A stretch of 55,115 bases of DNA, taken from the NCBI RefSeq assembly GCF_009911695.1, contig NZ_QWKK01000007.1, positions 1-55,115 on the forward strand, written 5' to 3'. The stretch comes from Enterorhabdus sp. P55 (GTDB lineage Bacteria > Actinomycetota > Coriobacteriia > Coriobacteriales > Eggerthellaceae). Below the pieces are notes generated by a model. It was not told the origin of the DNA and did not search any database. It saw only the letters and a program-made list of their open reading frames with translations. The translations under genes and the position numbers were made by a program. The first letter of the stretch is position 1. Every line of letters begins with the position of its first letter. Shown piece by piece: positions 30,108 through 38,393 of this stretch.

Positions 30108-31154
30108 GTGGGAAAGCAAAATCCTTACACCCTGACATTCGGCAAGGAGCCCACTCAGCTCATCGCGCGAGCAGCTCAGTCGCAGCAGGTCATCGACGCC
30201 TTCCTCGGTGAGCCAAGCACGCAGCAAGCGTACATGGTCACCGGCATCCGCGGGTCGGGCAAGACGGTATTCATGACCGAGACCGCTCGAAAAATCGCCT
30301 CACAGAAGGATTGGATAAGCGTCGAGCTTAACCCCGAGAGAGACTTGCTGACCAGTCTTGCTGCGAAGCTGTCCAGCGAAAACGAGCTTGCGCGCCTTTT
30401 TCAGTCGGCCGAGATCAACCTCTCGTTCTTCGGGTTTGGCCTGGAGGTCAAGGGTGCCGCCCCCATCACCGAGATAGAGACAGCCCTCCAGAAGATGCTG
30501 CTCAGCCTGAAAAAGAAGGGCAAACGCCTGCTGATCAGCGTTGACGAGGTTACCAGCACTCCTCAGATGAGGGCGTTCGCCGCCGCCTTCCAGATTTTTC
30601 TCCGCCAAGATCTCCCTGTCTATCTTCTCATGACGGGGCTGTACGAGAACGTGAGCGCTCTTCAGGATGAGAAGAGCCTGACCTTCCTCTATCGTGCGCC
30701 CAAAATCCACCTCGGCCCCTTGAATATCGGAACCATTGCCGAAGACTACCAGGCTGTTCTTGGGCTGGACGAACAGGAGGGAATGGCTCTTGCGAAGCTG
30801 ACGAAGGGGTACTCCTTTGCGTTTCAGGTGCTCGGCTATTTCGCCTGGGAAAACGCCGATGATGCCCGGGTTGCTCAGCAGCTTGCGCGTCAGTATCTCG
30901 ACGAGTATGCCTACGACAAGGTGTGGTCCGAGCTTTCGCGTAAAGATCGCGAGGTCCTTCACGGTATCGCCCAGGTGAAGTCCGGGCGCATCGGCGAGAT
31001 ACGCGAACTGCTGGGCTTGAGCACCAACGAGTTCAACCCTTACCGCCAGCGTCTCATCCGCAAGGGCATCATCTCGGGGGAGGAACGCGGCTACGTGCGC
31101 TTGCTCTTGCCGTTCTTCGATCAATACGTTCTGGCCCATTACGATCTCGATTAG
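30108..31154 (+). CDS. AAA/STAND-type ATPase with C-terminal winged helix
   Basis: 348 residues. Walker A GIRGSGKT (about 46-53), Walker B RLLISVDEV (about 143-151) and a sensor-like LLMTGLYENVS define an ORC/Cdc6-like P-loop ATPase. The end (LSRKDREVLHGIAQVKSGRI, then LLGLSTNEFNPYRQRLIRKG) is a winged-helix DNA-binding domain. Many Firmicutes and Actinobacteria carry this family as isolated genes of unknown function. GTG 30108 follows GAGGAGG. The GC is lower than in the neighbours. The direct repeats just upstream are the likely binding site of the protein itself. Confidence 0.75.
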   Translation: MGKQNPYTLTFGKEPTQLIARAAQSQQVIDAFLGEPSTQQAYMVTGIRGSGKTVFMTETARKIASQKDWISVELNPERDLLTSLAAKLSSENELARLFQSAEINLSFFGFGLEVKGAAPITEIETALQKMLLSLKKKGKRLLISVDEVTSTPQMRAFAAAFQIFLRQDLPVYLLMTGLYENVSALQDEKSLTFLYRAPKIHLGPLNIGTIAEDYQAVLGLDEQEGMALAKLTKGYSFAFQVLGYFAWENADDARVAQQLARQYLDEYAYDKVWSELSRKDREVLHGIAQVKSGRIGEIRELLGLSTNEFNPYRQRLIRKGIISGEERGYVRLLLPFFDQYVLAHYDLD

Positions 31155-31229
31155 CGACCTATGGCGAGGAGCATTGGCTTTGAGGCCGTGACCACATGGA
31201 AGCCTCCGCGCCCGCACGGCCGGTGGGCG

Positions 31230-33677
31230 CTACTCCACAACGAGCTCGCGGACGCTCACGTCCTTGATTCTCCCCGACATCCCGAAGGCTGAAAGGGCGA
31301 AGACGAGGGAGAAGGCCGCGCTGACGGCAAGCGCCTCCCAGGCGGGCAGCGCGAGGCTGAACGCGCCGACGCCGAACAGGCCGAACAGCGAGCTGATCAG
31401 AGCGCCCCCAGCTGCCATCGTAAGAGCCGACCCCGCCAGGGCACCTACCGCCGACACGCCGAGAAAGCGCAGCGCGAACGAGGCGCGCAATGAGGCCACC
31501 GTGAATCCCATGGCGCGATAGACGCCCATATCACGGCGCTCGGAGAGGAGCGTTCTCCTGCTTATCAGCATCACGGCAACGCAGGCAAGGCCCATCGCAA
31601 ATGCGGACATGACATAGCCCATGATCGTCAGCATGTCCCTGCAGAGCAAAAGCATGTTCGTGCTCGACCCGAACAGTCCGGTCAGTTCGGTGTCAACGCT
31701 GTCCCCGAACCGGCTTGCAAGCGCCTCTACCGCTTCTTCGGCCTTGTCGGGATCGGCCAGCTGGTATTGGCGCGAAACGTCCATGGCGTCCGCCCCCAAC
31801 TCCACCAGCTCCTGAAATCCCTCATGGGTGAGGACGACGCCATTGCCCCCATTGAACACCGATGACAGCAAACCGCTCACGATGTAGGTTCGCTCCTCGC
31901 CGTCGCCCTTCTCCACCTGCAGCTCATCGCCCACCGAAAGCCCCTTGGCGCGGGCAAGGCTCAATCCTACGAGCGCCTCGTTGGCGTGCTTTGGCGCGCG
32001 CCCCGAGACGATGGACGCCTCTTCCAGAACGCCCGTATCGGAAAGCCCGACGAAGGTGCAGGCCTCGCCGCTCAAATTGAGAATCGCTGCGCTCTCTTCC
32101 CACTCGCGCGTTATGGGAGAGATGCCCTCTATGGTTTCACGCACCTCGTCAAGGCTCACTTCCTGCTCGTCGAAGCGAACCGAGCCGTCGCTCTTCCACA
32201 CGCCGAAAGCCTTGTACACCGCGTCATCGCCGGCAACTGCGCCGCCGATCCCAAAGCACAGCGTGACGAAGGCGCACAGCAGCAGCGAGCAGATGCCGAT
32301 GCCCGCATAGCGCCCCTTCTCAGATACGATTGCGCGCCATGCCAGCGATGCCCTCAAGCAGCTGCCCGATATCGCACTCGCTCCGCGTGGCGAAAAGCGA
32401 ATGTCGCCGTCGCCTTGCCGGAGCGCCGCCAAGGGCGTGATGCGCCCTATCTTGCGGGTCATTGCGGCAACGCATACCACGAGGGCCGCCAACAGGGCGA
32501 AACAACAGCAAATGGCCGCCCAGGGGAAAGGTGCCTCGACCACGAGAATTCCCGTGATGAGCAAGAATGTCGGCCAGAAGAACGGCTCTAAAAGGCAGCC
32601 CGCGACGAAGCCGAGCGCGAGGCCAATGAGCGCGGCAAGCGCATACTGCATGACCAGGACCCTACGGAGCGCATTACGCGGAAGCCCCACGCCTTTCAGG
32701 ACGCCCCAGTCGGCATATCCGCTCTGTATGCTTGAGGACGCCGTGTGCAGGCACAGGATGAGGGCCACCACGAACAGGATCAGCGAGAACACGGCGAGCA
32801 CTGCGGTGATGACCTGCACGACCAGAAGACCATAGCCAGCGAGAGTCTGCCGGGAAAACATCGTATGCGCGGATGCGCCCCATGAAGTCCCGTCGTCGAT
32901 CAACTGCGTCAGGTCATGCCCGTCGATTCCCTGGGAGCGCGCCTCGGATGTCAGCATCACGTTGATCTCCCTGATGGGGTACGCCTCCTTCTCCATGGCC
33001 ACGGCACCGCCGGAGACGCCGGCGCCGGATACGCCCGTCTCCTCAACCTCCGCCAACAGCTCCTCGAAGGTGCCGGAAGACAGCAGGTAGCGCTTCGTCC
33101 CCATGAAAGGCGTCCCGAACTGCGGATCTTCGTAGAATCCCGCGACGCGCAGAGAGGTCTCTCGCCCGCCGATGTCAAGTACGATGAAATCGCCTACCTG
33201 CATATTGTGCAGGGTGCGCTCCGCAACGCGAACGTAGGCCTCGCCATCCGCCGGCCCCTTTCGATCGCGGTGATACGACGAGAGATCGTCGGTGATGACA
33301 TTGAATTCAAGGGATGAGCCCCAAGCTTCGTAGACGTTCACCGATGGCGGCGAGCTTTTGACTATCTCGTTTCCTTGAGCGCCCTCGACACGGGTCGGAG
33401 CCGTGAAGGCCTCCGTCACCTTCACGTCCTGCACTTCGGGCAATGCCTCTATCTCGCGAATATCCTCGTCGGTGAGGTTCGAGACCAGGTCATTGGCGAA
33501 AACATCCCCCGCTGCAATCTGGTCGAGCAAGGCCTCCTCGCGATTGGAGAGGTCGGCGAAGAGGCTGGTGGTCAGCGTCAGCGCGAAGGCGGCAAGGAAC
33601 AAGAGCAGTGCGAGGCCGACGAACGTCCCTTTGTCCTTCCGCAACCCTGCGAGCACAAGCGTGCGCAACGGTTCCAT
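31230..33677 (-). CDS. ABC exporter permease, FtsX/MacB type
   Basis: 815 residues. A first membrane helix (about 15-37), a large extracellular MacB-like domain, three helices with VVQVITAVLAVFSLILFVVA, a fourth near 470, a second extracellular domain and a final three-helix FtsX bundle (ISRRTLLSERRDMGVYRAMG). This two-FtsX layout exports or senses lipids, peptides or antibiotics from the outer leaflet. ATG 33677 is 10 bp downstream of the ATPase stop. With the ATPase and the two-component system upstream it forms a Bce/Vra-like detoxification module (inference). Confidence 0.88.
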   Translation of the reverse strand: MEPLRTLVLAGLRKDKGTFVGLALLLFLAAFALTLTTSLFADLSNREEALLDQIAAGDVFANDLVSNLTDEDIREIEALPEVQDVKVTEAFTAPTRVEGAQGNEIVKSSPPSVNVYEAWGSSLEFNVITDDLSSYHRDRKGPADGEAYVRVAERTLHNMQVGDFIVLDIGGRETSLRVAGFYEDPQFGTPFMGTKRYLLSSGTFEELLAEVEETGVSGAGVSGGAVAMEKEAYPIREINVMLTSEARSQGIDGHDLTQLIDDGTSWGASAHTMFSRQTLAGYGLLVVQVITAVLAVFSLILFVVALILCLHTASSSIQSGYADWGVLKGVGLPRNALRRVLVMQYALAALIGLALGFVAGCLLEPFFWPTFLLITGILVVEAPFPWAAICCCFALLAALVVCVAAMTRKIGRITPLAALRQGDGDIRFSPRGASAISGSCLRASLAWRAIVSEKGRYAGIGICSLLLCAFVTLCFGIGGAVAGDDAVYKAFGVWKSDGSVRFDEQEVSLDEVRETIEGISPITREWEESAAILNLSGEACTFVGLSDTGVLEEASIVSGRAPKHANEALVGLSLARAKGLSVGDELQVEKGDGEERTYIVSGLLSSVFNGGNGVVLTHEGFQELVELGADAMDVSRQYQLADPDKAEEAVEALASRFGDSVDTELTGLFGSSTNMLLLCRDMLTIMGYVMSAFAMGLACVAVMLISRRTLLSERRDMGVYRAMGFTVASLRASFALRFLGVSAVGALAGSALTMAAGGALISSLFGLFGVGAFSLALPAWEALAVSAAFSLVFALSAFGMSGRIKDVSVRELVVE

Positions 33678-33687
33678 GGCGCACCCC

Positions 33688-34467
33688 CTACCAGGAAAGC
33701 GAGGCAAGCCAGGCGCTTGCCATGGCCTCGCGCTCGCGAACGTAGGCTTCGTCGCCGGAGAGCGCCGGGTCCCAGGGGGCCAGCTCCAGCTCGCCGCGGA
33801 TGGCGCCGTCCTCGAAGTAGAGCACGCGGTTGCCGCGGATGGCGCTGCGCACGTCGTGGGTCACCATGAGGATGCTGATGCCGTCGCGGTTGAGTTCGCC
33901 CAGAAGGTCGAGCACCTCCAGGCTGTTCGCGCGGTTGAGCGCGCCGGTGGGCTCGTCGGCGAACACGATCGCCGGCTCGTTCACCACTGCGCGGGCCACG
34001 GCGCAGCGCTGCTTCTGGCCGCCGGACGCTTGGCTGGGAAGGTGCGAGGCAACTTGCGCCAGCCCCATGCGCGCAACCAGCTCATCGGTGGCGCGCTTCG
34101 TCTCGGAAGCGCTGCGCCCCCGCTTCAGATAGCCGGGCACGGCGATGTTCTCATACAGGGTGAGGTTGCTCACGAGGTTCGCCGCCTGAAAGACGAACCC
34201 GAAGCGCTGCGCCCTCAGCTCGGAGAGCCGGCCCTGCCCAAGGCGGGCGATGTCCTCGCCTTCGAAGATGACCTCGCCTGAAGTGGGGGCATCCATGCCC
34301 GAGAGGCAGTAGAGCAGCGTGGATTTTCCCGAGCCCGAAGGGCCCATAATCGAGGTGAAATCCCCCTGGTAAAGATCGAGGCCGACGCTTCCCAGGACGT
34401 GGGCCTGCACGCCGTCTGCAACGTAGGTCTTCGACAGTTTTCGCGTCGAGAGTATGGTTTCGCGCAT
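33688..34467 (-). CDS. ABC exporter ATPase, LolD/MacB type
   Basis: 259 residues. Walker A GPSGSGKST, signature ASGGQKQR, Walker B IVFADEPTGALN and the H-loop MVTHDVRS are intact. The C-terminal extension of about 35 residues (WDPALSGDEAYVREREAMAS) is longer than in most LolD proteins. It energises the FtsX-type permease encoded 10 bp downstream. A TATGAT -10 box and a CCTTAA direct repeat 34-68 bp upstream show that the ABC pair has its own promoter, probably activated by the response regulator at 35730. Confidence 0.9.
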   Translation of the reverse strand: MRETILSTRKLSKTYVADGVQAHVLGSVGLDLYQGDFTSIMGPSGSGKSTLLYCLSGMDAPTSGEVIFEGEDIARLGQGRLSELRAQRFGFVFQAANLVSNLTLYENIAVPGYLKRGRSASETKRATDELVARMGLAQVASHLPSQASGGQKQRCAVARAVVNEPAIVFADEPTGALNRANSLEVLDLLGELNRDGISILMVTHDVRSAIRGNRVLYFEDGAIRGELELAPWDPALSGDEAYVREREAMASAWLASLSW

Positions 34468-34500
34468 GGTTGGTCCTTTCCCTTGTGCGCCGTCGGCCCC

Positions 34501-34535
34501 ATCATAGAAAGACGGCCCTTAAGGAATCATTAAGG
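34501..34535 (-). promoter_or_regulatory. Response-regulator-type promoter of the ABC genes
   Basis: On the minus strand CCTTAA-TGATT-CCTTAA (34535-34519) is an 11-bp-period direct repeat, the classic half-site layout for OmpR/PhoB dimers. TATGAT (34506-34501) lies ten bases downstream. The repeat replaces a normal -35, as at class II activated promoters. Confidence 0.6.
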
Positions 34536-34551
34536 CCGCAGGGGTTGTGGC

Positions 34552-35730
34552 TCAGGGCAGGAGGGGAAGCTCTATGGTGGCCTTGAGCCCCGGGTGGGCA
34601 TTGGCTAGGTGCAGGCGGCCGCCCATGCGTTCTGCCAGATAGGACGAGATGTAGAGCCCCAGCCCCGAACCCGGCTTGTCCGACGTGTTCGCGCCCCGAT
34701 AGAAGCGCTCGGTGGCAAACGGCAGGTCCTCAGGCGGAATGCCCGGCCCGTAATCGCGCACCGCTATCGTGTACAGCCCGTTCTCGGCCGTGGCCTGGAT
34801 GTCGATGGCCGAACCGCGCGCGTACTTGATGGCGTTGCCGATGAGGTTGCCGATGGCCTGGGCGAGCCGCGCCTCGTCGGCTTCCACGCGGGCATCGTCC
34901 ACGCGCACGCAGGAAATCCGGGCCAGGCCGGACGAGTCGCTGGCGCAGCGCCTCACGATGGGGGCCGCCTGCACGGGCTCGCAGGCCACCGCGATGCGAT
35001 CCATGTCCGAGAGCGCATGCTGGAACAGGTCCTCCACTAAAGATGAGGCCTCGTCGCATTTTCGGATGATGGCGCGCTCGTATTCCGCTCGCTCCTCCTC
35101 CGAGTTCACCAGCCCCATGTCCAGGGCCTCGGCATAGGCCCTGAGGGACGCGAGCGGGGTGCGCAGGTCGTGGGAGAGCGAGGCGAGCGCGGCCTTGTGG
35201 TCTTCCCTCGCGCGTTCCTCGTCCTTCCGGGCGCGGTCGAGTTCCTTGCGAAGGTGGTCGAACGCCCAGGTGAACTTGCCGAAGGGGTTGGATCGCTCGT
35301 AGGCGAGCGGCGCGTCGAGGTTGCCGGACGCGACCTCCTCGGCGAAGCCCTCCAGCCGCGTGAAGGGCCGCGCCACCGCGCGGTGCAGGTAGATGGCCAA
35401 AAACGCGAGGGCCGCAACGGAGACGAGCGCGGTGAGCGCCACGGCGCCGGCCGCCGCGTCGTTGCGGGATTCGGCGGCATCCCGCAACGCATCCTGGGCG
35501 CCTGCGAGCGCTTGATCGGCCACCTGCAGGGAGCCGTTGCGGCCGTCGGGCGCAGTTTCCGCGATTTCCTGCCGGGCGTCGTTGAGCTCGACCACTTGAC
35601 TTCGCAGCGCATCCTCGCCGCCGTTGGTGACAACCGCGATGCCAGAGGCGGCCGCAACAATGACGGCAAGCGCGGAGGCGAGGGCCGCGCCGGCAAGCCG
35701 CTTCGTCAGGCGTTCTCCCTGCTTCGCCAT
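34552..35730 (-). CDS. Sensor histidine kinase
   Basis: 392 residues. Two membrane helices (about 11-33 and 95-117) flank a short 60-residue extracellular loop. A HAMP-like linker, the dimerisation box SLSHDLRTPL with His187, the N box NLIGNAIKYA, and G boxes DYGPGIP and GSGLGL follow. Its ATG overlaps the stop of the response regulator (ATGA at 35727-35730). The loop is longer than in intramembrane BceS-type sensors, so it may bind its signal directly rather than through the exporter. Confidence 0.9.
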   Translation of the reverse strand: MAKQGERLTKRLAGAALASALAVIVAAASGIAVVTNGGEDALRSQVVELNDARQEIAETAPDGRNGSLQVADQALAGAQDALRDAAESRNDAAAGAVALTALVSVAALAFLAIYLHRAVARPFTRLEGFAEEVASGNLDAPLAYERSNPFGKFTWAFDHLRKELDRARKDEERAREDHKAALASLSHDLRTPLASLRAYAEALDMGLVNSEEERAEYERAIIRKCDEASSLVEDLFQHALSDMDRIAVACEPVQAAPIVRRCASDSSGLARISCVRVDDARVEADEARLAQAIGNLIGNAIKYARGSAIDIQATAENGLYTIAVRDYGPGIPPEDLPFATERFYRGANTSDKPGSGLGLYISSYLAERMGGRLHLANAHPGLKATIELPLLP

Positions 35731-36425
35731 CAGCGATTGCCCTCGGGAAGATCGAAGCGGTAGCCCTCGCCGCGAACGGTCGTGAAGTAAATGGGGTGAG
35801 CCGGGTCATCCTCGAGTTTGGCACGAAGCCAGCTCATGTGGACGGAGACCGTCTGCGGCTCCACTTCGGCAAAGGCGCCCCAGACTTTCGCCAGAAGGGC
35901 GTCGCGGCTGAGGCTCTGGCCGGCATTGCCCATGAGGGCCGACGCGAGCTGGAATTCCCGGGGCGACAGGGCGATCAGTTGCCCGTCCTTCCGGATGGTC
36001 TTGGCCCTGCCGTCAAGCTGAAACGGGCCGGCGGAGAGCACGGCCTCGTCGGCGCCGGTCTTCCGCTCGGGCCGCATCATGAGCGCCTTCGCCTGGGCAA
36101 GCATTTCCCGCAGGCTGAACGGCTTGGAGAGGTAGGCGTCGCCCCCTTCCTCCAGGGCGCGGATGCGCGCGTCGGGCTCGATGCGCGCCGAGGCGAACAC
36201 CACGGGCACCCCGCTGCGCTCGCGCAGGTTGCGGCAGAGGGCGTAGCCGTCGTCGCCCGGGAGGTTCACGTCCACCATCAGGCAGTCGAATACGGCGCTG
36301 GTCAGAAGGTCGTACGCCTCCTCGGCGCTGCTGGCGATAACGGCCGCGATGCCGTCCGCCTCGAACGCGCGGCCCATGAGCTGCGCCAGCTCGCGCTCGT
36401 CCTCGACGATGAGCACTCTTTTCAT
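35730..36425 (-). CDS. OmpR/PhoB-family response regulator
   Basis: 231 residues. The receiver has acidic pocket EDE (8-10), phosphoacceptor Asp52 (CLMVDVNLPG) and Lys in LSKPFS near 100. The C-terminal winged helix (LSPREFQLASALMGNAGQSL...VSVHMSWLRAKLEDD) is standard. ATG 36425 is chosen since MKRVLIVEDE is the usual opening. It pairs with the kinase that overlaps it and probably activates the ABC exporter promoter at 34501-34535. A -10 TATTAT (36477-36472, minus strand) lies 47 bp upstream beside the CACAGGG repeats. Confidence 0.92.
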   Translation of the reverse strand: MKRVLIVEDERELAQLMGRAFEADGIAAVIASSAEEAYDLLTSAVFDCLMVDVNLPGDDGYALCRNLRERSGVPVVFASARIEPDARIRALEEGGDAYLSKPFSLREMLAQAKALMMRPERKTGADEAVLSAGPFQLDGRAKTIRKDGQLIALSPREFQLASALMGNAGQSLSRDALLAKVWGAFAEVEPQTVSVHMSWLRAKLEDDPAHPIYFTTVRGEGYRFDLPEGNR

Positions 36426-36482
36426 GATGCCGCCCCTGTGCCTTCGCTCATGCCCGCCTCCTGCTCGCAAGATAATACGCTA

Positions 36483-36589
36483 ACACAGGGGAAACACAGG
36501 GGGCAGGGGAAACACAGGGGATAGAAACACAGGGCAGAAACACAGGGGACAGTTCTGTGTGTTTCGCACAGAACTGTCCCCTGTGTTTC
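36483..36589. repeat. REP-like hairpin preceded by ACACAGGG repeats
   Basis: ACACAGGG at 36483, 36494, 36512, 36527 and 36540. The last copy starts a perfect 23-bp stem (36537-36559 with 36567-36589) containing GGGGACAGTTCTGTG. The stem core belongs to the repeat family also found at 42744, 43390, 44583 and 46615. Confidence 0.75.
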
Positions 36590-36659
36590 CTGACAGGGCT
36601 GTTGCTGACCAGCCGCAGCCCGTTGTCGTAGCAGCGCTGTCTGGCCGATGAGCCGTCTG

Positions 36660-36690
36660 AAACGCCGGAATCGTTCCTGGCGTTTTCTAT
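36660..36690 (+). terminator. Leader terminator/attenuator of the permease operon
   Basis: AAACGCCGGAA, a TCG loop, TTCC-T-GGCGTTT with one bulged T, then TTTCTATTG. This is a good rho-independent shape on the plus strand, about 265 nt upstream of the permease gene with no gene before it, so it is more likely an attenuator than a gene-end terminator. The ANTAR protein encoded at 41985 is the kind of factor that relieves such terminators. Confidence 0.45.
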
Positions 36691-36953
36691 TGTATTGCCA
36701 GCTTGTAAAACCCCGCGAGGCGGTGCTGACATTTTCCGGCGGGCTACTATCATGGCCTTACGGAGGCTCAATGGCGCGCTTCCTTTTCATATCGGCGTTA
36801 CCTGCGAGGGGGCAATGGGGCCCGTGCTGACAGGTGATGGCGTTCCAAACAGATTCAAAGGCGAACTGTTTCCCTGGAGGGCGCAGACAGAGCGGCCTCG
36901 GGGCCGTAGGTCTGCAATCTCAAGCCGAAAGATGAAAAGAGAGTGAGAATCTC

Positions 36954-38390
36954 ATGACGCCTCCATCTGATGTCGCCGTGTTGAACGGCGTCAAAACCGA
37001 ATCGAGGGAATATTTCGAAAGGCGCTCCTTGAAAAAGGGCGCGGTGAGCTGGGTTTTGCTCATGAGCCTGGGCATTGCCTACGTCGTCTCTGGCGACTTC
37101 TCGGGTTGGAACTTCGGCATCGCCCATGGCGGCTGGCTCGGAATGGTCATCGCCTTCGTCGTGATGGGCGCGATGTACCTGTTCATGGTGCTCGGCTTGG
37201 CTGAGATGTCCTCGGCCATGCCCACGGCGGGAGCCGGCTACGGGTTTGCCCGTCGTGCCATGGGCCGGGTCGGCGGCGCGCTGACGGGCTTCGCTATCCT
37301 GATCGAATACACCATCTGCCCTGCGGCGATCTCCACTTTCATCGCCTCCTACGTGCAGGCGCTGAACCTGCTGCCGGGCGTCCCCGCTGAGGCCATCATC
37401 GCCTTCTTCTTTATCGTGTTCGTGGGCATCCACCTTCTTGGCGCTGGCGAGGCGCTGAAGATCGTGTTCGGCATCACGGCCATCGCCATGGTTGCGCTCG
37501 TCGCCTTCTTTGTGGGCATGGCGCCTCATTTCGAGGCAGCGAACCTCTTCGACATCGCCCCCACCGCTGGTAACTCGGTGTGGCTTCCCTTCGGCTTCGA
37601 GGGGGTGCTCGCCGCGCTGCCGTTTGGCGTGTGGCTATTCCTGGCCATCGAGGGCGTTCCGCTCGCTGCCGAGGAGTCGGCCAACCCGAAGAGGGATCTG
37701 CCGCGCGGCATCCTGGGCGCCATCGGCGTGCTCATGCTGACCGGTGCGCTCGTCGTCGTCCTTACCGCCGGGGGCGCCGGGGCGCTCTTCGCCGGAGAGG
37801 CTGGGGCGCCACTCGTAGACGCTCTCAACGAGGTGGGCGAGGGCTCCCTAGCGGTGTTCGTGAACTACGTTGGCCTCGCGGGGCTGGTGGCGTCGTTCTT
37901 TTCCACCGTGTTCAGCGGCTCGCGCCAGGCGTTCGCCCTCTCCCGGGCCGGCTACCTGCCCAAGTTCCTCTCCATCACCGGCTCCCGCAAGACCCCCTAC
38001 ATCGCGCTTCTGGTTCTCGGCTCCATCGGCTTTATCCTCGCGGCGTTCGTGGGCCATGGCGATATCCTGTTGAACATGGCCGTCTTCGCGGCGTGCGTGT
38101 CCTACGCCATGATGAACCTCTCTCATATCATCCTGCGCAAGAAGGAGCCGAACATGGAACGCGGCTTCGTCGCCCCGGGCGGCGTTGTCCTGACGGGCAT
38201 TTCCTTCGCTCTCTCGCTGGTGGCCATCGTCTCCACCTTCGTCGTGGACAGCTTCGCAGCGGGCTGCACCCTGGTTGTCATGGTGGTGCTCATGGCGTAC
38301 TTCTTCCTGTACTCCCGAAAGCACCTAGTGGGCAACGCCCCCGAGGAGGAGTTCGCCGCCCTCCAGGCGGCCGAGTCGGAGCTGAAGTAG
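36954..38390 (+). CDS. APC-family permease, ethanolamine-permease-like
   Basis: 478 residues with about twelve membrane helices. The sequence YVVSGDFSGWNFGIAHGGWL, GAGYGFARRAMG and EGVPLAAEESANPKRDLPRG follows the ethanolamine permease subgroup of the APC superfamily closely. GAGAG lies near the ATG (weak ribosome site). It would import ethanolamine or a similar amino alcohol. The next gene starts 3 bp after its stop, and a kinase and PII gene follow, so this is the transport arm of the operon. Confidence 0.82.
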   Translation: MTPPSDVAVLNGVKTESREYFERRSLKKGAVSWVLLMSLGIAYVVSGDFSGWNFGIAHGGWLGMVIAFVVMGAMYLFMVLGLAEMSSAMPTAGAGYGFARRAMGRVGGALTGFAILIEYTICPAAISTFIASYVQALNLLPGVPAEAIIAFFFIVFVGIHLLGAGEALKIVFGITAIAMVALVAFFVGMAPHFEAANLFDIAPTAGNSVWLPFGFEGVLAALPFGVWLFLAIEGVPLAAEESANPKRDLPRGILGAIGVLMLTGALVVVLTAGGAGALFAGEAGAPLVDALNEVGEGSLAVFVNYVGLAGLVASFFSTVFSGSRQAFALSRAGYLPKFLSITGSRKTPYIALLVLGSIGFILAAFVGHGDILLNMAVFAACVSYAMMNLSHIILRKKEPNMERGFVAPGGVVLTGISFALSLVAIVSTFVVDSFAAGCTLVVMVVLMAYFFLYSRKHLVGNAPEEEFAALQAAESELK

Positions 38391-38393
38391 GCC

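Larger units (their letters stand above)
36426..36953. other. Divergent intergenic region with repeats and attenuator-like hairpin
   Basis: No gene recognised. From left to right it holds the response-regulator promoter, five irregular ACACAGGG repeats ending in a 23-bp hairpin (36483-36589), an intrinsic-terminator-like hairpin on the plus strand (36660-36690), and a second stem at about 36887-36918 (GCAGAC/GTCTGC outer, CGGCC/GGCCG inner) just before the permease gene. Confidence 0.55.

Noticed and set aside
36426-36953. Protein-coding frames in the leader region before the permease
   Set aside because: Short frames with no family similarity; the sequence is better explained by repeats and hairpins.
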